Origin: Siphonodentalium dalli
Taxonomy: Eukaryota > Mollusca > Scaphopoda > Gadilida > Siphonodentaliidae
DNA: 64,000 bases
NCBI GenBank assembly: GCA_032622095.1
Contig: CP136067.1
Coordinates: forward strand, 78,578,705-78,642,704
Reading direction: 5' to 3'
Shown: piece by piece, positions 1 to 11,533 of the stretch
How positions within the stretch are numbered: the first letter of the stretch is position 1
Layout of the letters: each line of letters begins with the position of its first letter
The notes under the pieces: model-generated
Told to the model about the DNA's origin: nothing
Databases searched by the model: none
The model's input: only the letters and a program-made list of their open reading frames with translations
Program-made: the position numbers and the translations under genes

Positions 1-298
1 TTGATATACTGAGTCATCTCGTACCCTCCACTCTTGATGTGCTTGGAAGGTCTCATGCCAATCTGAGGTGGAAATAGTGATGTGACTAGAGTTTACCAAG
101 ACTAAGTCAACTCGTACCCTGATTTTATAATGTCATACACAGTCATTTCACTGACTTTGATATACTGAGTCATCTCGTACCCTCCACTCTTGGGGTGATT
201 GTAAGGTCTCATGCCAATCTGAGGTGGAATAGTGATGTGACTAGAGTTTACCAAGACTAAGTCAACTCGCAGTCTATGTAAACAAACACTCAGATTCA
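1..298. repeat. Satellite family S1, about 158 bp monomer (two monomers)
   Basis: Two head-to-tail monomers of about 158 bp, the first cut by the window edge. Each holds a TGAGTCATCTCGTACCC word, then TCTCATGCCAATCTGAGG, then a second AAGTCAACTCGTACCC word. The same monomer occurs three more times at 1269-1712. The short minus-strand ORF across this stretch is a by-product of the repeat and not a gene. Confidence 0.85.
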
Positions 299-1268
299 TA
301 CTGATACTGAGTCTATTGCATTCCCATCAACTTTTCATTTCTGAACGGTTGTGGGCTTCCCCCAAATTACGTCACACCGCACTAAATATAAATCTGAAAT
401 TAGTTGATTGACAGGCGTAAACATGGTCACGTGCCAGTACCGTCATGGCCGCTTCAACCATGTGAAGCCGATTCTAAGAATCGGAATTAATAGTTGCAGG
501 GTTTGTGACTTTTCGTTCGGCGGTTGTTTTACTGACAATAACGGGAAACAGCTAGCTTCCGGGATCCAAAATAATTTGTACAATAACTAAGACACAGATC
601 TTCTTGAAATTATAAAAAAATTCTGAGGATCTCTTGGACTCGGAACGAATTATTTGTTAGATTGGCCAGGCGATTTGTCGCCCATGTTGTCAAAAAATAA
701 CACAAATCAACGGCCACAAATCAAAAATACATGAATGTCGGGACTATCTGCTAAAACAACTACAGAACTAAAAAAAAGTTAAATGACATAACAAAACGAT
801 CTATGTCATCTATCAGTTCCCCAGTACCGGCAGTAGTACCACCGCAGCCAAAACGAGCGTAGAGCAACACAATTCTACCACTAACCCCACCGAAACCCTC
901 CCGACCTTACACAGCCGTATTATTAGCTCCAAAGATTGGCCAGTTGTACCCTAATTACAGTTGCCTGCAATCCAAATTCCGGTGATTCTTGATTTTAAAC
1001 TTTCGACCGCTCGTCAACAATCTACTTTATTTGTCGATTTGTGAATTTCTCTTCCGGTATAACATGACGTCATGGATACTATTTTAACAACATTTAGCCA
1101 CACCTTCGGAATTTCCACACCGAGAGCACGTGACATGTTACTAGTTTTTTATTGGGGCACACATTTCTTGGAGCTAAGTTTTGATTGGCGGTAATTACAA
1201 GGAATCCCGGGTTTGGGAAATGAAAACTGAACGAAAGGTCGTCAGACCCACTATTTTTTATATGTGGG
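299..1268. other. Unassigned spacer between two S1 blocks
   Basis: A single-copy stretch splitting the S1 array. I see no long ORF and no convincing terminal inverted repeats. A TGACGTCA (CRE-like) octamer lies near 1065 and CACGTG near 1130. It may be an old insertion into the satellite, but I found no target-site duplication. Confidence 0.5.
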
Positions 1269-1712
1269 TATGTAGTTTACTCCAGACTGGTCAACTCGTA
1301 CCCTGATTTTATAATGTCATACACAGTCATTTCACTGACTTTGATATACCGAGTCATCTCGTACCCTCCACTCTTGATGTGCTTGGAAGGTCTCATGCCA
1401 ATCTGAGGTGGAAATAGTGATGTGACTGGAGTTTACCAAGACTAAGTCAACTCGTACCCTGATTTTATAATGTCATACACAGTCATTTCACTGACTTTGA
1501 TATACTGAGTCATCTCGTACCCTCCACTCTTGGTGTGCTTGTAAGGTCTCATGCCAATCTGAGGTGGAAATAGTGATGTGACTGGAGTTTACCAAGACTA
1601 AGTCAACTCGTACCCTGATTTTATAATGTCATACACAGTCATTTCACTGACTTTGATGTACTGAGTCATCTCGTACCCTCCACTCTTGATGTGCTTGTAA
1701 GGTCTCATGCCC
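1269..1712. repeat. Satellite family S1, three monomers
   Basis: Three head-to-tail copies of the 158 bp S1 monomer. The phrase TTGATATACTGAGTCATC recurs at about 1341 (with one base changed), 1497 and 1655. The last copy passes directly into the S2 family at about 1713, so the two families abut. Confidence 0.85.
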
Positions 1713-3009
1713 AACGATTTTACTTCCAAATGATCAGACTGAGTCATCTCGTACCCAAGTCACAATTGCATAATGCCGAGTGCAACTATTATATCATGGT
1801 AAACATAATTATCTTGAACGCTTTGGTGGACTCGTACTGTATATATTGGTGCGCAATTTTAACACCACGAGTCAACTCATATATATATAATATAGACTGT
1901 CGCCGTTCGTGTGTGACATAAACTCTTTTGAACAACAATGTCAACTCGTACCCTAAGTCACAAATTTTACAATTTCGTCTAATATAAATACATCTTGTAC
2001 ACTTATCCAAGAACTAAGTCAACTCATATATCCTGAGTCACTTCGAGTTTATCATATTATTTTATGGACAGTTTCGCGTGTTTTGAACATATACAGTCGA
2101 TCTAGTTATCGTAACGCGATTTCTATATATCGAGTCAACTCGTACCCAGATGCTGGGATAGCTGATTCAATCATTGCAAAGTGTTTTGCACTTAGTTATA
2201 AAGTCAATCTAGTCATCGTAACGCGATTTCTATGTATTGAGTCAACTCGTACCCTAAGTCACAAATTTTACAATTTCGTATAATATAAATACATCTTGTA
2301 CACTTATCCAAGAACTAAGTCAACTCATATATCCTGAGTCACTTCGAGTTTATCATATTATTTTATGGACTGTTTCGGGTGCTTTGCACTTAGTTATAAA
2401 GTCAATCTAGTCATCGTAACGCGATTTCTATATATCGAGTCAACTCGTACCCTAAGTCACAAATTTTACAATTTCGTATAATATTAATACATCTTGTACA
2501 TTTATCCAAGAACTAAGTCAACTCATATGCCCTGACTCACTTCGAGTTTATCATATTATTTTATGGACAGTTTCGCGTGTTTTGAACATATACAGTCGAT
2601 CTAGTTATCGTAACGCGATTTCTATATATCGAGTCAACTCGTATACCCAGATGCTGGGATAGCTGATTCAATCATTGTAAAGTGTTCGATCGAACGTACG
2701 TTTAATTGACCCAACGATTTTACTTCCAAATGATCAGACTGCGTCAACTCGTACCCAAGTCACAATTGCATAATACCGAGTGTGACATAAACTCTTTTGA
2801 ACAACAAAGTCAACTCATACCCTGAGTCACTTCGAGTTTATCATATTATTTCATGGACTGTTTCGGGTGTTTTGCACTTAGTTATAAAGTCAATCTAGTC
2901 ATCGTAACGCGATTTATATATATCGAGTCAACTCGTACCCTAAGTCACAAATTTTACAATTTCGTATAATATAAATACATCTTGTAGACTTATCCAAGAA
3001 CTAAGTCAA

Positions 3010-5187
3010 CTCATATACCCTGAGTCACTTCGAGTTTATCATATTATTTTATGGACAGTTTCGCGTGTTTTGAACATATACAGTCGATCTAGTTATCGTA
3101 ACGCGATTTCTATATATCGAGTAAACTCGTACCCAGATGCTTGGATAGCTGATTCAATCATTGCAAAGTGTTAATAAACTAAGTGAATATGTACACTGGG
3201 GTGGGAGTTTCACTGTGCATGGGGCAAACTGTTTATGGACGATCGAACGTACGTTTAATTGTCCCAACGATTTTACTTCCAAATGATCAGACTGAGTAAA
3301 CTCGTACCCAAGTCACAATTGCATAATGCCGAGTGCAACTATTCTATCATGGTAAACATAATTATCTTGAACCCGTTGGTGGATTCGTACCGTATATATT
3401 GGTGCACAGTTTTAACACCACGATTCAACTCATATATATATATAATATAGACTGTCGCCGTTCGTGTGCGACATAAACTCTTTTGAACAACAAAGTCAAC
3501 TCGTACCCTAAGTCACAAATTTTACAATTTCGTAGAATAGATATACATCTTGTACACTTATCCAAGAACTAAGTCAACTCATATATCCTGAGTCACTTCG
3601 AGTTTATCATATTATTTTATGGACAGTTTTGCGTGTTTTGCACTTAGTTATAAAGTCAATAGAGTCATCGTAACGCGATTTCTATATATCGAGTCAACTC
3701 GTACCCTAAGTCACAAATTTTACAATTTCGTATAATATAAATACATCTTGTACACTTATCAAAGAACTATGTCAACTCATATACCCTGAGTCACTTCGAG
3801 TTTATCATATTATTTTATGGACAGTTTCGCGTGTTTTGCACTTAGTTATAAAGTCAATGTAGTCATCGTAACGCGATTTATATATATCGAGTCAACTCGT
3901 ACCCTAAGTCACAAATTTTACAATTTCGTACAATATAAATACATCTTGTACACTTATCCAAGAACTAAGTCAACTCATATATCCTGAGTCACTTCGAGTT
4001 TATCATATTATTTTATGGACTGTTTCGGGTGTTTTGCACTTAGTTATAAAGTCAATCTAGTCATCGTAACGCGATTTCTATATATCGAGTCAACTCGTAC
4101 CCTAAGTCACAAATTTTACAATTTCGTATAATATAAATACATTTTGTACACTTATCAAAGAACTATGTTAACTCATATACCCTGAGTCACTTCGAGTTTA
4201 TCATATTATTTTATGGACAGTTTCGCGTGTTTTTCACTTAGTTATAAAGTCAATCTAGTCATCGTAACGCGATTTCTATATATCGAGTCAACTCGTACCC
4301 TAAGTCAAAAATTTAACAATTTCGTATAATATAAATACATCTTGTACACTTATCCAAGAACTAAGTCAACTCATATATCCTGAGTCACTTCGAGTTTATC
4401 ATATTATTTTATGGACTCAGTGTTTCGGGTGTTTTGCACTTAATTATAAAGTCAATCTAGTCATCGTAACGCGATTTCTATATATCGAGTCAACTCGTAC
4501 CCTAAGTCATAAATTTTACAATTTCGTATAATATAAATACATCTTGTAAACTTATCCAAGAACTAAGTCAACTCATATACCCTGAGTCACTTCGAGTTTA
4601 TCATATTATTTCATGGACTGTTTCGGGTGTTTTTCACTTAGTTATAAAGTCAATCTACTCATCGTAACGCGATTTATATATATCGAGTCAACTCGTACCC
4701 TAAGTCACAAATTTTACAATTTCGTATAATATAAATACATCTTGTAGACTTATCCAAGAACTAAGTCAACTCATATACCCTGAGTCACTTCGAGTTTATC
4801 ATATTATTTTATGGACAGTTTCGCGTGTTTTGAACATATACAGTCGATCTAGTTATCGTAACGCGATTTCTATATATCGAGTCAATTCGTACCCAGATGC
4901 TGGGATAGCTGATTCAATCATTGCAAAGTGTTAATAAACTAAGTGAACATGTACACTGGGTGGGAGTTTCACTGTGCATGGGGCAAACTGTTTATGGACG
5001 ATCGAACGTACGTTTAATTGGCCCAACGATTTTACTTCCAAATGATCAGACTGAGTCAACTCGTACCCAAGTCACAATTGCATAATGCCGAGTGCAACTA
5101 TTCTATCATGGTAAACATAATTACCTTGAACCCTTTGGTGGACTCGTACCGTATATATTGGTGCACAGTCTTAACACCACGATTCAA

Positions 5188-5272
<85 letters not shown>

Positions 5273-8065
5273 TGTCGCCGTTCGTGTGTGACATAAACTC
5301 TTTTGAACAACAAAGTCAACTCGTACCCTAAGTCACAAATTTTACAATTTCGTAGAATAGATATACATCTTGTACACTTATCCAAGAACTAAGTCAACTC
5401 ATATACCCTGAGTCACTTCGAGTTTATCATATTATTTTATGGACAGTTTTGCGTGTTTTGCACTTAGTTATAAAGTCAATCTAGTCATCGTAACGCGATT
5501 TCTATATATCGAGTCAACTCGTACCCTAAGTCACAACATTTACAATCTCGTATAATATAAATACATCTTGTACATTTATCCAAGAACTAAGTCAACTCAT
5601 ATGCCCTGACTCACTTCGAGTTTATCATATTATTTTATGGACAGTTTCGCGTGTTTTGAACATATATATACAGTCGATCTAGTTATCGTAACGGGATTTC
5701 TATATATCGAGTCAACTCGTACCCAGATGCTGGGATAGCTGATTCAATCATTGTAAAGTGTTCGATCGAACGTACGTTTAATTGACCCAACGATTTTACT
5801 TCCAAATGATCAGACTGAGTCAACTCGTACCCAAGTCACAATTGCATAATACCGAGTGTGACATAAACTCTTTTGAACAACAAAGTCAACTCATACCCTG
5901 AGTCACTTCGAGTTTATCATATTATTTTATGGACAGTTTCGCGTGTTTTGAACATATACAGTCGATCTAGTTATCGTAACGCGATTTCTATATATCGAGT
6001 AAACTCGTACCCAGATGCTTGGATAGCTGATTCAATCATTGCAAAGTGTTAATAAACTAAGTGAATATGTACACTGGGGTGGGAGTTTCACTGTGCATGG
6101 GGCAAACTGTTTATGGACGATCGAACGTACGTTTAATTGTCCCAACGATTTTACTTCCAAATGATCAGACTGAGTAAACTCGTACCCAAGTCACAATTGC
6201 ATAATGCCGAGTGCAACTATTCTATCATGGTAAACATAATTATCTTGAACCCGTTGGTGGATTCGTACCGTATATATTGGTGCACAGTTTTAACACCACG
6301 ATTCAACTCATATATATATATAATATAGACTGTCGCCGTTCGTGTGCGACATAAACTCTTTTGAACAACAAAGTCAACTCGTACCCTAAGTCACAAATTT
6401 TACAATTTCGTAGAATAGATATACATCTTGTACACTTATCCAAGAACTAAGTCAACTCATATATCCTGAGTCACTTCGAGTTTATCATATTATTTTATGG
6501 ACAGTTTTGCGTGTTTTGCACTTAGTTATAAAGTCAATAGAGTCATCGTAACGCGATTTCTATATATCGAGTCAACTCGTACCCTAAGTCACAAATTTTA
6601 CAATTTCGTATAATATAAATACATCTTGTACACTTATCAAAGAACTATGTCAACTCATATACCCTGAGTCACTTCGAGTTTATCATATTATTTTATGGAC
6701 AGTTTCGCGTGTTTTGCACTTAGTTATAAAGTCAATGTAGTCATCGTAACGCGATTTATATATATCGAGTCAACTCGTACCCTAAGTCACAAATTTTACA
6801 ATTTCGTACAATATAAATACATCTTGTACACTTATCCAAGAACTAAGTCAACTCATATATCCTGAGTCACTTCGAGTTTATCATATTATTTTATGGACTG
6901 TTTCGGGTGTTTTGCACTTAGTTATAAAGTCAATCTAGTCATCGTAACGCGATTTCTATATATCGAGTCAACTCGTACCCTAAGTCACAAATTTTACAAT
7001 TTCGTATAATATAAATACATTTTGTACACTTATCAAAGAACTATGTTAACTCATATACCCTGAGTCACTTCGAGTTTATCATATTATTTTATGGACAGTT
7101 TCGCGTGTTTTTCACTTAGTTATAAAGTCAATCTAGTCATCGTAACGCGATTTCTATATATCGAGTCAACTCGTACCCTAAGTCAAAAATTTAACAATTT
7201 CGTATAATATAAATACATCTTGTACACTTATCCAAGAACTAAGTCAACTCATATATCCTGAGTCACTTCGAGTTTATCATATTATTTTATGGACTCAGTG
7301 TTTCGGGTGTTTTGCACTTAATTATAAAGTCAATCTAGTCATCGTAACGCGATTTCTATATATCGAGTCAACTCGTACCCTAAGTCATAAATTTTACAAT
7401 TTCGTATAATATAAATACATCTTGTAAACTTATCCAAGAACTAAGTCAACTCATATACCCTGAGTCACTTCGAGTTTATCATATTATTTCATGGACTGTT
7501 TCGGGTGTTTTTCACTTAGTTATAAAGTCAATCTACTCATCGTAACGCGATTTATATATATCGAGTCAACTCGTACCCTAAGTCACAAATTTTACAATTT
7601 CGTATAATATAAATACATCTTGTAGACTTATCCAAGAACTAAGTCAACTCATATACCCTGAGTCACTTCGAGTTTATCATATTATTTTATGGACAGTTTC
7701 GCGTGTTTTGAACATATACAGTCGATCTAGTTATCGTAACGCGATTTCTATATATCGAGTCAATTCGTACCCAGATGCTGGGATAGCTGATTCAATCATT
7801 GCAAAGTGTTAATAAACTAAGTGAACATGTACACTGGGTGGGAGTTTCACTGTGCATGGGGCAAACTGTTTATGGACGATCGAACGTACGTTTAATTGGC
7901 CCAACGATTTTACTTCCAAATGATCAGACTGAGTCAACTCGTACCCAAGTCACAATTGCATAATGCCGAGTGCAACTATTCTATCATGGTAAACATAATT
8001 ATCTTGAACCCTTTGGTGGACTCGTACCGTATATATTGGTGCACAGTCTTAACACCACGATTCAA

Positions 8066-8106
<41 letters not shown>

Positions 8107-8766
8107 TGTCGCCGTTCGTGTGTGACATAAACTCTTTTGAACAACAAAGTCAACTCGTACCCTAAGTCACAAATTTTACAATTTCGTAGAATAGATATAC
8201 ATCTTGTACACTTATCCAAGAACTAAGTCAACTCATATACCCTGAGTCACTTCGAGTTTATCATATTATTTTATGGACAGTTTTGCGTGTTTTGCACTTA
8301 GTTATAAAGTCAATCTAGTCATCGTAACGCGATTTCTATATATCGAGTCAACTCGTACCCTAAGTCACAACATTTACAATCTCGTATAATATAAATACAT
8401 CTTGTACATTTATCCAAGAACTAAGTCAACTCATATGCCCTGACTCACTTCGAGTTTATCATATTATTTTATGGACAGTTTCGCGTGTTTTGAACATATA
8501 TATACAGTCGATCTAGTTATCGTAACGGGATTTCTATATATCGAGTCAACTCGTACCCAGATGCTGGGATAGCTGATTCAATCATTGTAAAGTGTTCGAT
8601 CGAACGTACGTTTAATTGACCCAACGATTTTACTTCCAAATGATCAGACTGAGTCAACTCGTACCCAAGTCACAATTGCATAATACCGAGTGTGACATAA
8701 ACTCTTTTGAACAACAAAGTCAACTCATACCCTGAGTCACTTCGAGTTTATCATATTATTTTATGG
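3010..8766. repeat. Tandem duplication of a 2.88 kb S2 higher-order unit
   Basis: Copy A (about 3010-5888) and copy B (about 5889-8766) align at a constant offset of 2878 bp up to the (AT)n tract and 2834 bp after it. They share private variants, for example the GTCAATGTAGTC form near 3855 and 6733 and a TCA insertion in ATGGACTCAGTG near 4415 and 7293. The only differences I noticed are one C/T change (5124 versus 8002) and the length of (AT)n. The junction falls inside a monomer, as expected for unequal exchange between monomers. Confidence 0.85.
5191..5269. repeat. (AT)39 microsatellite
   Basis: About 78 bp of pure AT dinucleotides inside S2 copy A. The equivalent tract in copy B (8069-8102) has only 17 repeats, and older copies near 1880 and 3430 have about 5. 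Confidence 0.95.
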
Positions 8767-8850
8767 ACAGTTTCGCGTGTTTTGCACTTAGTTATAAAGT
8801 CAATCTAGTCATCGTAACGCGATTTATATATATCGAGAGTCAACTCGTAA

Positions 8851-9160
8851 CCTGAAACACTTTGGGTTTATCATATATTTTATGAGTTTTTATTAATGGG
8901 ACGTGAACTATCTAGTCATAAATAATCATCAGTTAACCATCCCTTTGTCCGTTTGAATTATGATGTCAGCGGTATATTACCAGCAAGTTTGTTTTGATAG
9001 TTAATCCCCCTTTGTCTGTTTGAATTATGATGTCAGCGTTATATTATCAGCGAGTATAAGACAATAGGTTAATCATCCGCGATTGTGAATGACGACGGAT
9101 TAATTTATGGATTGTTGCTTTTCCAGTAGCTCGTTTTACGTCTGTGTCATTTGACTTTTA
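8851..9160. other. Spacer after the S2 array, with an internal 65 bp duplication
   Basis: No gene seen. A roughly 65 bp segment containing GTTTGAATTATGATGTCAGCG occurs twice in tandem (about 8933-8990 and 9000-9058). This is a local duplication unrelated to S2. Confidence 0.5.
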
Positions 9161-9370
9161 TATACCGAGTCATCTCGTACCCTGTGCTCTTGGTGTGTTT
9201 GGAAGGTCTCTAAGGTGGAAATATGGGTCTGTATCCTAAATAAAATAAGAGGGTACGAAATGACTCAGGAGGTACGAGTTGACTCAGCTGGAGGGTACGA
9301 GTTGACTCAGAATAGGGTACGAGTTGACTTTTTTCGGAAGGTACGAGTTGGTCAGGGTACGAAATGACTT
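9161..9370. repeat. Cluster of reversed GGTACGAGTTGACTCAG words
   Basis: After one forward-oriented S1 remnant (CCGAGTCATCTCGTACCC near 9163), six copies of the reverse complement of the satellite core word follow. Their GGTACGA cores start at 9252, 9271, 9294, 9316, 9340 and 9356, so spacing is 16-24 bp with only short unique sequence between them. This is the only place where the word runs in the opposite direction. Confidence 0.75.
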
Positions 9371-9440
9371 GTTCCCGTTAAGGGTTAATATAAAGTACTT
9401 TATTACGAGTATTTCTTCACAACCGTACACGAACCCTATG

Positions 9441-10029
9441 TATATATATATATAGACTGTCGCCGTTCGTGTGTGACATAAACTCTTTTGAACAACAAAG
9501 TCAACTCGTACCCTAAGTCACAAATTTTACAATTTCGTAGAATAGATATACATCTTGTACACTTATCCAAGAACTAAGTCAACTCATATACCCTGAGTCA
9601 CTTCGAGTTTATCATATTATTTTATGGACAGTTTCGCGTGTTTTGCACTTAGTTATAAAGTCAATCTAGTCATCGTAACGCGATTTCTATATATCGAGTC
9701 AACTCGTACCCTAAGTCACAACATTTACAATCTCGTATAATATAAATACATCTTGTACATTTATCCAAGAACTAAGTCAACTCATATGCCCTGACTCACT
9801 TCGAGTTTATCATATTATTTTATGGACAGTTTCGCGTGTTTTGAACATATACAGTCGATCTAGTTATCGTAACGGGATTTCTATATATCGAGTCAACTCG
9901 TACCCAGATGCTGGGATATTTGATTCAATCATTGTAAAGTGTTCGATCGAACGTACGTTTAATTGACCCAACGATTTTACTTCCAAATGATCAGACTGAG
10001 TCAACTCGTACCCAAGTCACAATTGCATA
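9441..10029. repeat. Detached third partial copy of the S2 higher-order unit
   Basis: Matches 8104-8690 closely at an offset of 1351 bp. It starts inside the (AT)n tract and stops at CACAATTGCATAAT, where (TATG)n takes over. Both edges are therefore microsatellites. Confidence 0.8.
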
Positions 10030-10196
10030 ATATATGTATGTATGTATATACGTATGTATGTATGTATGTACGTACGTATATATGAATGTATGTGTGTATG
10101 CATGAAAGTATGTATGTTGGTATGTGTGTGTTTATGCATATATGTATGTATGTATGTATGTGTGTATGCACGTATGTATGTCTGTATGTACGTACG
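10030..10196. repeat. Imperfect (TATG)n microsatellite
   Basis: About 165 bp of TATG/TACG/TGTG tetranucleotides. It yields overlapping pseudo-ORFs on both strands (repeating Met-Tyr-Val-Cys or Ile-His-Thr-Tyr) that should not be annotated. Confidence 0.95.
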
Positions 10197-10398
10197 GCCT
10201 GTTGTATGCATGACCAACACTCTGCTTACCGACCTCTATTGCTATGTTTGAGCATGGCTGCCTCGTCCAGTGTGTGGCTGGCTTATCCGTCTACCACACA
10301 CATTAATGTTTGTTTACTTACATATTCCATTTTTTGTATTCGTTCATTTGTTCATTACAATTGTGTAAACATTTAAAATATATTGTAAAAGCTCTTCG

Positions 10399-10900
10399 TT
10401 AAAGATACGGTTGGCCTTGGCGGTGGGTATGCTGTGAAAATATTTCCACCCGTCAAAAACCGCCACAAACAGAAAGAACATCAAAATGTAGACAGACTTT
10501 GTCCGTATACAAATAAGAAATATCGCATAAACAGTATGTTATTGTCATATGTTTGACCAGTGTTATGTAAACAAAAGCTTAAAAAGTTACTTTTCTGGTG
10601 TTTGTTTATATTATGATGGTAAACATAAAGAACGTTCTTTGTTGGTGAATTCCTGATATGGAACTAATGAAGAGCGTTTATGCCATTTGTGTGTGATTAT
10701 CCAGTAGATTTGTGCTGTCTTCTGTAACACAATCAGGCTCTTGCTTAGGTAAAATATAGTAGGTCTTTATGATAACATGCTGTTTACGCGATGGTCATGG
10801 TATATATGAACGAAACTGTGTGCGTTTTAATGTTTTTCTGTTTACGGTGATTGGAACAAATATGAATATTTTCGACAACTAAGGCCTCACGTGCCTTTAA
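10399..10900 (+). mobile_element. MITE family K, copy 1 (TTAA-flanked)
   Basis: A roughly 500 bp non-coding element. It starts TTAAAGATACGG and ends with the imperfect inverse CGTGCCTTTAA. Full or partial copies lie at 13478-13850 (minus), 38082-38326, 40651-40927, 60178-60697 and 63548-63970. TTAA at both ends suits a piggyBac- or Kolobok-type target duplication; this is inference, as no transposase is present. The interior carries one or two words of the form AAAGAGCGTTTA. Confidence 0.75.
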
Positions 10901-11154
10901 CGGAGGAAATAAAGGATATATATATGTTAATCCTTTGGTGACTAAATGTGCTATAATGAGCAGCGACTTGAATCCTATTGATTCATTTGTAGGAATGCTC
11001 AGCTATTAAATTCAACATGCAGTAAAGATTGTTTGAATTATTAGCTAAACATTCATACAAATGAATCATTAGAAATCAGTGTTATGGGTGTCTGAACCTG
11101 GCTATTATAAGGCACATTATTATTCCTCGCTGATAACGTGTCAAGTGAGCAGGG

Positions 11155-11480
11155 ACGTTCGCTGGAGGGTCTCCAATGTTGGGGCGTCCACCTTGGAATT
11201 TCCAACCGCACCATCCCCTTGAAACAGACCAAACTCATGCACAAGGTCTGGGCTTTGGTTTTTCCCAACTGCATGACACATTATAGCCTTAGATTGTATG
11301 CCATTCTGAAGTGAATTGATCAGTAGCCCTTGATTGGCCACCATGCAAACCGGGGGAGAAACTCAGGATACATGGGCCCAGTGAGAAAATGTGGATATCT
11401 GAACCTGAAAATCATCTAGACTGGCTTCAAGATTCCCAAGTGTTGGAAGTTTCCAACCTGGCAAGATTGGAAATGTTCCC
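11155..11480. repeat. Dispersed repeat R1, copy 1
   Basis: Shares blocks in the same order with 29515-29960: a GTCCACCTTGGAA block followed by GCACC.TCCCCTTGAA, and later CATCTAGACTGGCTTCAA followed by GTGTTGGAA.TTTC. The two copies are clearly diverged. Class unknown; no coding potential seen. Confidence 0.55.
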
Positions 11481-11486
11481 AACATA

Positions 11487-11533
11487 TGGAGGGAGAGAGA
11501 GAGAGAGGGGGAGAGAGAGAGAGAGAGAGAGAA
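11487..11533. repeat. (GA)n tract, possibly a retroelement 3' tail on the minus strand
   Basis: GA-rich dinucleotide run followed by ATTATTTATTTTGC. It resembles the (GA)n/(TC)n tails of minus-strand non-LTR fragments at 53407 and 59125. Without coding sequence beside it the retroelement assignment is weak. Confidence 0.4.

Larger units (their letters stand above)
1713..8850. repeat. Satellite family S2, about 198 bp monomer, higher-order array
   Basis: A long head-to-tail array. In the regular part, the word GAGTCAACTCGTACCCTAAG starts at 3691, 3889, 4087, 4285, 4487 and 4685, giving a period of 198-202 bp. Each monomer also holds a TGAGTCACTTCGAG word, TCGTAACGCGATTT and several further AGTCA words. 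Every 1-3 kb the array includes a longer variant segment that starts with a GATCGAACGTACGTTTAATTG-like box and ends in an (AT)n tract plus GACTGTCGCCGTTCG. That segment occurs near 1707, 3262, 5020, 6140 and 7898, and partly near 9441. All ORFs here, including tyrosine/isoleucine runs from (AT)n, are translation of satellite and not genes. Confidence 0.9.

Noticed and set aside
5018-5385. ORFs of 79-95 codons with Tyr-Ile repeats on both strands
   Set aside because: They are translations of the (AT)39 microsatellite and flanking satellite; the same ORF changes length with the repeat number in the other copy.
1-10029. CRISPR-like array
   Set aside because: The words recur, but the intervening sequences are themselves repeated and of unequal length; this is eukaryotic satellite DNA.
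10017-10376. Overlapping ORFs in (TATG)n on both strands
   Set aside because: Tetranucleotide repeat read in several frames; no non-repeat coding sequence.
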